47,450 nt of DNA from Desulfuromonadales bacterium (GTDB lineage Bacteria > Desulfobacterota > Desulfuromonadia > Geobacterales > Pseudopelobacteraceae). This document shows, one piece after another, positions 42,031 through 47,450 of this stretch. Made by a program: the position numbers and the translations under genes. The stretch covers positions 1 through 47,450 of the forward strand of contig JACAAY010000032.1 of NCBI GenBank assembly GCA_013377095.1. The letters run 5' to 3'. The first letter of the stretch is position 1. Each line of letters starts with the position of its first letter. The notes below the pieces were generated by a model. That model worked only from the letters and a program-made list of their open reading frames with translations. It was not told where the DNA came from and made no database searches.

Positions 42031-44943
42031 ATGATCTATCAACTCAAGGAATTGCTTGATATCGATCGTTTACAGGACCTGCTCCATTCACTGGGAGAAC
42101 TGCAGGGTATGCCGTCCTCCATTGTCGACAATGAGGGTACCATCCTCGCCGCATCATCCTGGCAACAGATCTGTAAGAAGTTCCACTGTAGCAACGAGGT
42201 GACCGGAAGGCTGTGCCGTGAAAGCTTCCTGCGAGTCTCCGCCGCCTGCAGGGACAATCTGCCGCCGCACTCCTGCCAATGCCCGCTGGGGCTGATGGAT
42301 GCCTCAAGCCCGATCATCGTGGAGGGGCGCTATTTCGGCTGCATCCGGGTGGGACAGTTTCTCATGCAACCTCCCGACCATGGTTTTTTCCTCGATCAGG
42401 CCCGCCGCTACGGTTTCAATGAAACCGACTACCTGGAAGCGGTGATGAGCGTCCCCATCTACACCGAAGAACAGATTCATGCAAACCTGACCGTTATCGC
42501 TAAATTGACCCGCATGCTGGTGGAATCGGGGCTTCAGCGCATGCGCTACCTGGAGTCCGAGGCCCGATTGCGGGAAGCGCTGCACAAGGTTGAAACCCAG
42601 TCCGTAACGCTTCAGCAAAGCGCCGCAAACCACGCGGCAACGCTCAATGCCACGGTGGATGGCATCCTGGCGGTCGGTACCAACCGGGAAATTCTGTTTT
42701 CAAACCAGCGCTTCAGCGAGCTCTGGAACATACCATCGGAACTGCTCGCCTCCGCTGACGACGCCACCCTGCTCGATCATGTCAAGGGGCAGGTGGCGGA
42801 TCCCGATGGTTTTATGGACGCAACAGAGCGGCTCTACAACTCTGCCGAATGCAGCTTCGACACGATCAATTTCAGGGATGGCAGGATAATCGAGCGTTTT
42901 TCACTCCCGGTCCATCAGGGAGAGTCGCGAACCATGGGGCGGGTCTGGTCGTTCCGGGAGGTCACGGCACGGAAAAGGGCCGAAGAAGAGCTGATTACCT
43001 CCAACAAGCTGCTGCAGACCATCATCAACACTGTCCCCATGCGGGTGTTCTGGAAAGATACGCAACTACGCTACCTGGGATGCAACCACACCTTTGCCAG
43101 GGATGCGGGTGTTGCCAGCCCGAATGAACTGATCGGCAAGGACGACTTCCAGCTGGTGTGGCACGACCATGCTGAACAGTACCGGGCCGACGACCGGCTG
43201 GTTATGGAATCGGGCCGTCCCAAACTGTTCTATGATGAGCGCCAGACTACCCCGGCCGGTGAGGTTATCTGGCTGCGCACATCGAAAGTCCCGCTGGTGG
43301 ACGAGGCGTTGCAGACCTTTGCCGTACTGGGCATCTATGAAGACATCACAGAGCACAGGTTGGCGGAGATTGAATTGAAGGCCAGCCAGCAGCGCCTTTC
43401 AACCCTGATCGAGGCGCTGCCCGACGCGGTGTTCCTCAAAGACGGCAATGGCCGCTGGCAGTTTGTGAACTCGGTCGGGCTGGAATTATTTGACCTGAAG
43501 AAAAAATGCTGGCGCAATAAAACCCAAAAGGAGCTCATCGACCTCCAACCCGAAGCGGCAGCTGCGTTTCTGTCATGTCTCTCCAGTGACGAACAGACCT
43601 GGCTCTCGGCCATCCCCCAGCACTTCGAGGAGCACATAACTGCCAAGGACGGCACAACACGCATCATTGATTTCACCAAGATCCCGCTGTTCGAAGAGGA
43701 CGGCGGCCGCAAGGGCATGGTCGTGGTGGGAAAGGATGTGACGGTATCCCGCAACGAAGAGCGCAACAAGCTGGAAATGGAACGCCAACTCCAGCATACC
43801 CAGAAGCTGGAGAGTCTCGGAGTGCTGGCGGGCGGCATTGCCCATGACTTCAACAACATCCTTGCGGTTATCATCGGCAACTGTTCCCTGGCGCGTTTTA
43901 CTCCTGACAAAGCGGAAGAGTTCATACCGGCCATTGAATCCGCCGCCGAGCGGGCTGCCGGCCTCTGCCGTCAGATGCTGGCCTATGCCGGCAAGGCGGA
44001 AACGGTATGCGCCCCCTTCGACATCAGGTTGTTGACGGAGGATATGGTCAGCATGCTAAAATCAAGCATCAGCAAGAATGTGACCATCTCCCTGGACATC
44101 AGGGGCGGTATGAGCCGCATCTCCGGCGACTCCAGCCAAATCAGGCAGGTTGTCATGAATCTGATCATCAATGCCGCCGAGGCAATCGGTGAATCAGCCC
44201 AGGGAACCGTCATGGTTTCCCTGGCGCCGGTGACGATTACAGCTGGCCACCAGGGACGAGATTACCATGGCACGCCGATCCAATCGGGAGAGTATCTCTG
44301 TCTCGAGGTAACCGATACCGGTTGCGGCATGGATGAAGAGACCGCCCGCAGAATTTTTGAACCGTTCTTTACCACGAAATTTTCCGGACGGGGGCTGGGG
44401 ATGTCGGCCGTGCTTGGCATTATCTCATCGCATAACGGGGCACTGCAGCTATTCAGCCAGCCCGGCAGAGGCACCACCTTCAAGGTCTTCCTGCCTGTTC
44501 CTGAAGAGAGAGCGGCCGAGTCAGGCAAGCGCAAGGTTGGTGCCGCTGACAGGTCGTGGTGCGTGAACAAGTCCATTTTGCTCGTGGACGATGAAGATCA
44601 GCTCCGTGCCGTTACAAAGCGCATGCTGGAGAGACTGGGGTTCACCGTATTTGCCGCGGTGGACGGACTGGATGCCCTGGACACCTACCAGAAGAACGCA
44701 GCAAGCATCGATCTGGTCCTCACCGACATAAGTATGCCGCAGATGGATGGTTATGAACTGGTCCGAGAACTGAACATGCTCAACCCCAGTCTGCCGATCA
44801 TCGTTTCCAGCGGATTTGGCGAGAAAACTATCGATGCCAACATCGATCAGGGCATGATCGCCGCAATGATCGGTAAACCGTACCGTTTCGATCAGTTGCT
44901 GGAGGCAATGAATAATGCGGTCAGAAACTGCAGCAGCAACTGA
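42031..44943 (+). CDS. PocR-PAS hybrid sensor histidine kinase with receiver
   Basis: 970 residues. An N-terminal PocR ligand domain (about 5-170) has LKELLDIDRLQDLLHSLGEL and several Cys (FHCSNEVTGRLC, SCQCPLGL). Three PAS domains follow (about 200-580), the second opening MRVFWKDTQLRYLGCN and the third DAVFLKDGNGRWQFVN. The kinase has H605 in GIAHDFNNILAVI, an N box VVMNLIINAAEAIG, and G boxes DTGCGMDEE, GRGLGMSAVLG. A C-terminal receiver has Asp899 in VLTDISMP. No membrane helix is seen, so it senses in the cytoplasm. PocR domains bind small organic ligands; the ligand and any partner regulator are unknown. Start has GAGGTGAGCGC upstream. Confidence 0.93.
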   Translation: MIYQLKELLDIDRLQDLLHSLGELQGMPSSIVDNEGTILAASSWQQICKKFHCSNEVTGRLCRESFLRVSAACRDNLPPHSCQCPLGLMDASSPIIVEGRYFGCIRVGQFLMQPPDHGFFLDQARRYGFNETDYLEAVMSVPIYTEEQIHANLTVIAKLTRMLVESGLQRMRYLESEARLREALHKVETQSVTLQQSAANHAATLNATVDGILAVGTNREILFSNQRFSELWNIPSELLASADDATLLDHVKGQVADPDGFMDATERLYNSAECSFDTINFRDGRIIERFSLPVHQGESRTMGRVWSFREVTARKRAEEELITSNKLLQTIINTVPMRVFWKDTQLRYLGCNHTFARDAGVASPNELIGKDDFQLVWHDHAEQYRADDRLVMESGRPKLFYDERQTTPAGEVIWLRTSKVPLVDEALQTFAVLGIYEDITEHRLAEIELKASQQRLSTLIEALPDAVFLKDGNGRWQFVNSVGLELFDLKKKCWRNKTQKELIDLQPEAAAAFLSCLSSDEQTWLSAIPQHFEEHITAKDGTTRIIDFTKIPLFEEDGGRKGMVVVGKDVTVSRNEERNKLEMERQLQHTQKLESLGVLAGGIAHDFNNILAVIIGNCSLARFTPDKAEEFIPAIESAAERAAGLCRQMLAYAGKAETVCAPFDIRLLTEDMVSMLKSSISKNVTISLDIRGGMSRISGDSSQIRQVVMNLIINAAEAIGESAQGTVMVSLAPVTITAGHQGRDYHGTPIQSGEYLCLEVTDTGCGMDEETARRIFEPFFTTKFSGRGLGMSAVLGIISSHNGALQLFSQPGRGTTFKVFLPVPEERAAESGKRKVGAADRSWCVNKSILLVDDEDQLRAVTKRMLERLGFTVFAAVDGLDALDTYQKNAASIDLVLTDISMPQMDGYELVRELNMLNPSLPIIVSSGFGEKTIDANIDQGMIAAMIGKPYRFDQLLEAMNNAVRNCSSN

Positions 44944-45003
44944 GGCTGACGCCCCACTAAATAGCGTATAGTCTCGCAATTTAAGTATTTTTCAAAATAG
45001 TCA

Positions 45004-45029
45004 CACTTGATTCCGAAGGTAGTCAAGTG
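45004..45029. promoter_or_regulatory. 7-bp perfect inverted repeat upstream of small ORF
   Basis: CACTTGA (45004-45010) and TCAAGTG (45023-45029) around a 12-nt loop, about 90 nt before the 57-codon gene. It could be an operator; chance is not excluded. Confidence 0.35.
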
Positions 45030-45121
45030 ACCACCATCGTCGTCTCAGCGAAAAACGTTTGCCGGACGGTACGCCCTATGGCATGATTCAACTATCAATA
45101 CAACCAGTTAAAGGAACTACC

Positions 45122-45295
45122 ATGTCAAATCCCATCGTAAAATACCTCGTCAGAATCCCCGGCAGCACCCCCTTGAGCGCTCACAGCACCGAAGATGAAG
45201 CCAAAAAAGAATGCCAGAAGGCCAACAGGATCTGCTGCCCCGGTCATCAGGTCTTCGCAGAACACGCGGACGGAACGGTTTCCGGACCGTACTGA
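45122..45295 (+). CDS. Small hypothetical protein
   Basis: 57 residues from ATG 45122, with AAAGGAACTACC upstream; the frame is open earlier but lacks a ribosome site. It reads MSNPIVKYLVRIPGSTPLS then a Lys/Glu helix and two close Cys (NRICCPGHQVF), ending DGTVSGPY. I recognise no family; the fold looks like a single small alpha/beta unit. A terminator lies 44 nt after the stop, so it is probably a genuine single-gene transcript. Confidence 0.6.
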   Translation: MSNPIVKYLVRIPGSTPLSAHSTEDEAKKECQKANRICCPGHQVFAEHADGTVSGPY

Positions 45296-45339
45296 TCACC
45301 CGACCGGGATATTCTTCGGACAGCATACACAAACAGTAG

Positions 45340-45361
45340 AGGCGGCCAAACGGCCGCCTTT
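45340..45361 (+). terminator. Terminator after small ORF
   Basis: Perfect 8-bp arms AGGCGGCC (45340-45347) and GGCCGCCT (45352-45359) around AAAC, followed by TTTACT. It resembles the hairpin at 38865-38888 closely in stem sequence. Confidence 0.75.
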
Positions 45362-45472
45362 ACTATTCGTAATAGTACTTAAATATCAATGACTTAACTC
45401 TCTAAAGATTTTTTGATTTTACTCTCAGCTATTAGCAGTTTGATTAGCACATATCGGCCCTATTCACAAGCA

Positions 45473-45520
45473 TCATTCTTCCACTGACCCGCTTTGCGAC
45501 TCTGCTGACAGGCTAAGTAC
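45473..45520 (-). pseudogene. Duplicated 3' end of the HEAT-repeat gene
   Basis: On the minus strand this stretch reads SLSAESQSGSVEE then TGA. It matches the last 13 residues (SLSEEAQSGTEEE) of the 45560-46093 gene at 36 of 42 bases. It is a decayed tail of a second copy, 46 nt downstream of the first one's stop. Confidence 0.75.
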
Positions 45521-45559
45521 CTGACCCCGACTACTTCTCGCTACTCTCTACTCTGCCCC

Positions 45560-46093
45560 TTATTCTTCCTCTGTCCCGCTTTGCGCCTCTTCTGACAGAC
45601 TATTCAAGAGGTCGTTTATGATGTTGATTACAGAATCATTTGGGAAACTCTTTTTATGTGACAAGAGGATAGAGCGAGCTTGATCCAAGTCTTCATCGGA
45701 AATCCAGAAATTCTGTTCATGTAGAATATTGAGAGCACTCAGCCGAACATCTTCTTTTGGTGCCAAGGCCAACATAAAGATATCAATGAAATGACAACTA
45801 CAATTGAGATTTTCAAGCGCATATACCATGGTGGACCTATTGTCGTGATTCTCAGGCTTGTTAATAGCTCTAAGCAAGGGCTCTGTCGCAGTGTCATCAC
45901 CTATATCGCGCAAAGCTAAAGCAGCAGCATTTCGGGTATCAGGCCTTGGGTTATTGAGAAACTCAATCAACCTTTTAGTTATGTAACTGTCAGCTATATT
46001 GGCCAGCATATCAGACGCATGCAAAGCCTCGTCCCAATCTCCATTTTCAAGTAATGATAGCAGTTCGTCAATTTTCTCACGTTCCATATTCAT
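45560..46093 (-). CDS. HEAT-repeat protein, putative Rhs immunity protein
   Basis: 177 residues. A stack of about four HEAT-type helical repeats is visible (LIEFLNNPRPDTRNAAALAL, LLRAINKPENHDNRSTMVYA, LALAPKEDVRLSALNILHEQ), with an acidic end. There is no signal or membrane helix. The start ATG overlaps the Rhs-tip stop (ATGA), the layout typical of a toxin followed by its immunity gene, and HEAT-like proteins are known among such immunities. The role is inferred from that position. The GC content is lower than in the neighbouring housekeeping genes. Confidence 0.7.
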   Translation of the reverse strand: MNMEREKIDELLSLLENGDWDEALHASDMLANIADSYITKRLIEFLNNPRPDTRNAAALALRDIGDDTATEPLLRAINKPENHDNRSTMVYALENLNCSCHFIDIFMLALAPKEDVRLSALNILHEQNFWISDEDLDQARSILLSHKKSFPNDSVINIINDLLNSLSEEAQSGTEEE

Positions 46094-46725
46094 TTGACCC
46101 TTGGGCTTCCTAAATCTTTCCAGTATTGATATACCTTATCCAATTGATCGGGTTCTATATCATGCCCACCAAATTCTTTTTTCCCCTGTCGATGCCACCA
46201 ACGTTTTAATTCCGTTTCCTTTTCGTATTTCCCCCAATAGTCCCGACTCTGCTTTTTGCCGCCTCTAAAAGTCTTCCCTTTAGTGCCCTTCGGTGGGCAT
46301 GAGTCATCGTTATTCTGAGCTAACATTGGCCCAGTTAAGAATGCATCAATCGCGGTACCCAATGCGGCCCCACCAACCACCATTCCTCCTGTAGTCGCTG
46401 GATTAGCAATCACACCGGCACCGAATGTGGACAAATCCTCAAAAACGTCAACAGGAAGACTCAGCAAAAACCCGAGAGTGGCTCCTAAATTTCTCCATGC
46501 TGCTTGCGAATCTCTACTCCATCCAAATGGGTCTATCCAGTCGATCGGATTGTTTCCAGTATAGACAAAAGGATTAATACCTCCCCAAAGCCCAATCGGG
46601 TCCGCCTGCACGTACCTTCCAATTGCCGGATTGTAGTCTCTATTCAGATTGTAGTTCAGCCCCGCTTCCGCATCATAGTACTGGCCCGGAAGTATTCCGA
46701 TAGGCTTTTCGATCCCAAAGAGCCT
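46090..46725 (-). CDS. Orphan Rhs C-terminal tip with variable toxin domain
   Basis: No start codon: the frame begins after a stop (46726-46728) and the N-terminus is missing. Residues 1-70 are the end of the Rhs core: GQYYDAEAGLNYNLNRDYNP, then IGRYVQADPIGLWGGINPF, and NPIDWIDPFG, which marks the boundary to the variable tip. After it come a hydrophobic segment (LGATLGFLLSLPVDVF, TGGMVVGGAALGTAI) and a Lys/Arg/Trp-rich end of about 70 residues (KELKRWWHRQGK-like, then GGHDIEPDQLDKVYQYW) that is the likely toxin. I do not recognise its class. A GTG at 46611 could start a shorter ORF. Probably a displaced Rhs cassette. Confidence 0.7.
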   Translation of the reverse strand, partial: RLFGIEKPIGILPGQYYDAEAGLNYNLNRDYNPAIGRYVQADPIGLWGGINPFVYTGNNPIDWIDPFGWSRDSQAAWRNLGATLGFLLSLPVDVFEDLSTFGAGVIANPATTGGMVVGGAALGTAIDAFLTGPMLAQNNDDSCPPKGTKGKTFRGGKKQSRDYWGKYEKETELKRWWHRQGKKEFGGHDIEPDQLDKVYQYWKDLGSPRVK

Positions 46726-46872
46726 TTATTTACCCACCTGATGCAAATCTTGGGATTGATTCAATGCAGATGCAAAACACCGTGAAACCTTGGAATGTAG
46801 GGTTTTTCGGCGCTTTGTTGCTTCGGATTTGCGTTCGGGAATATGTTCCAATGTCAAGGTGAACAGTCATGT

Positions 46873-47268
46873 CTATTCATGTTTTTTAATCCGCAATTTA
46901 TACCCAAGGAATGCGCCTATACATGGCGGAACAGCTAATATGCTATATATTAAGAATTCAAACGGCCAAAGATTATGGGAACTTGGGTATAGAGTCATCT
47001 CAAGTAAGGAAGAAGTTGGAAACAAAATAATTGTTGCAATGCCCCATAGCCACCATTTATTAGTCTTAAAATAACCAAGAATAAAACCGACAATAACAAG
47101 TAAAACTATAGTTGGTAATATATAGATATTTTTTATTGCCGTTGTAATTATGGGAAAAAGAGGAGATTCATAATATATAATACTTTTACCAGGCGTTACA
47201 TAAGGAGGAATTACAATGGATACAAATCCTAAAACAGCTGAAATAACAAAATATAATATATTATTCAT
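46873..47268 (-). CDS. AT-rich small membrane protein
   Basis: 131 residues from ATG 47268, with GAGGTAATCATAGC before it. Four membrane helices are predicted (ILYFVISAVLGFVSIVI, YILPTIVLLVIVGFILGYF, WLWGIATIILFPTSSLL, FEFLIYSILAVPPCIGAF), with a Lys/Arg end. No family recognised. Codon use is clearly AT-rich, unlike the rest of the window, which points to recent transfer. Position upstream of an orphan Rhs tip suggests a possible immunity role for another toxin, but nothing proves this. Confidence 0.6.
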   Translation of the reverse strand: MNNILYFVISAVLGFVSIVIPPYVTPGKSIIYYESPLFPIITTAIKNIYILPTIVLLVIVGFILGYFKTNKWWLWGIATIILFPTSSLLEMTLYPSSHNLWPFEFLIYSILAVPPCIGAFLGYKLRIKKHE

Positions 47269-47450
47269 GCTATGATTACCTCTTGTTTGGTTACATTGCA
47301 CTTTTCGGCTAATTTGTGGAGCATGCTTTTACAGCACTCTGTATGTCGGGAAAGTCACCGGGAATTGAGATATATTTGTGGAGTTTCGCGCAGTAGTGTT
47401 AGTTCCCACAATAACCGATCGAAAACCGGTGTAAAATTCTCAGAATATGT

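Overview
The window is bacterial chromosomal DNA, about 55-60 % GC over most of its length, dropping in the last 2 kb. I infer a member of the Desulfuromonadales/Geobacterales (Geobacter- or Pelobacter-like). The inference rests on a PASTA-tailed FtsI in a complete division/cell-wall cluster, a DHH-CBS-tRNA nucleotidyltransferase fusion, HD-GYP sensors, an atypical class II aldolase, and HAF-repeat and S74-type surface proteins. No species call can be made from the sequence alone.

Layout. 1-984 (+) is the 3' part of a radical SAM gene. 985-5332 (+) is a surface-protein segment: a HAF-repeat exported protein, the decayed tail of an S74 chaperone protein, and a long 17-residue-repeat S74 protein whose signal-peptide end and body lie in different frames, separated at a run of G. 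5511-23840 (-) is an uninterrupted dcw cluster read from mraZ to ftsZ: mraZ, rsmH, ftsL, ftsI, murE, murF, mraY, murD, ftsW, murG, murC, murB, ddl, ftsQ, ftsA, ftsZ. It starts at a near-consensus sigma-70 promoter followed by three 10-bp MraZ-type boxes and ends in a hairpin terminator. It encodes the cytoplasmic Mur pathway, the lipid I/II enzymes (MraY, MurG), the septal SEDS-PBP pair (FtsW, FtsI), FtsQ/FtsL, and the FtsA/FtsZ ring.

23914-28554 (-) holds housekeeping genes: two small conserved proteins, RNase P RNA, a zinc-ribbon coiled-coil protein, a Nif3-like protein, a CAU-anticodon tRNA with its own promoter and terminator, an EF-P-like (YeiP/EfpL type) factor, and queF. After a MaoC-like hydratase (+), a three-gene operon (-) encodes a FecR-domain protein, an OmpA-type lipoprotein and a CHASE2/HD-GYP membrane receptor. 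Then follow a class II aldolase, the tRNA nucleotidyltransferase fusion and an FHA-GAF-HD-GYP regulator (+).

From 38.9 kb the content is accessory: an SseB-like protein, a truncated MNT-type nucleotidyltransferase, a HAD hydrolase, a DUF3617-like lipoprotein, a Cys-cluster protein, and a 970-residue PocR/PAS hybrid histidine kinase preceded by a perfect 11-bp inverted repeat. The AT-richer right end (45.4-47.45 kb) is an orphan Rhs toxin tip overlapping a HEAT-repeat putative immunity gene. A decayed copy of that gene's 3' end lies just beyond it, and an AT-rich membrane-protein gene lies upstream.
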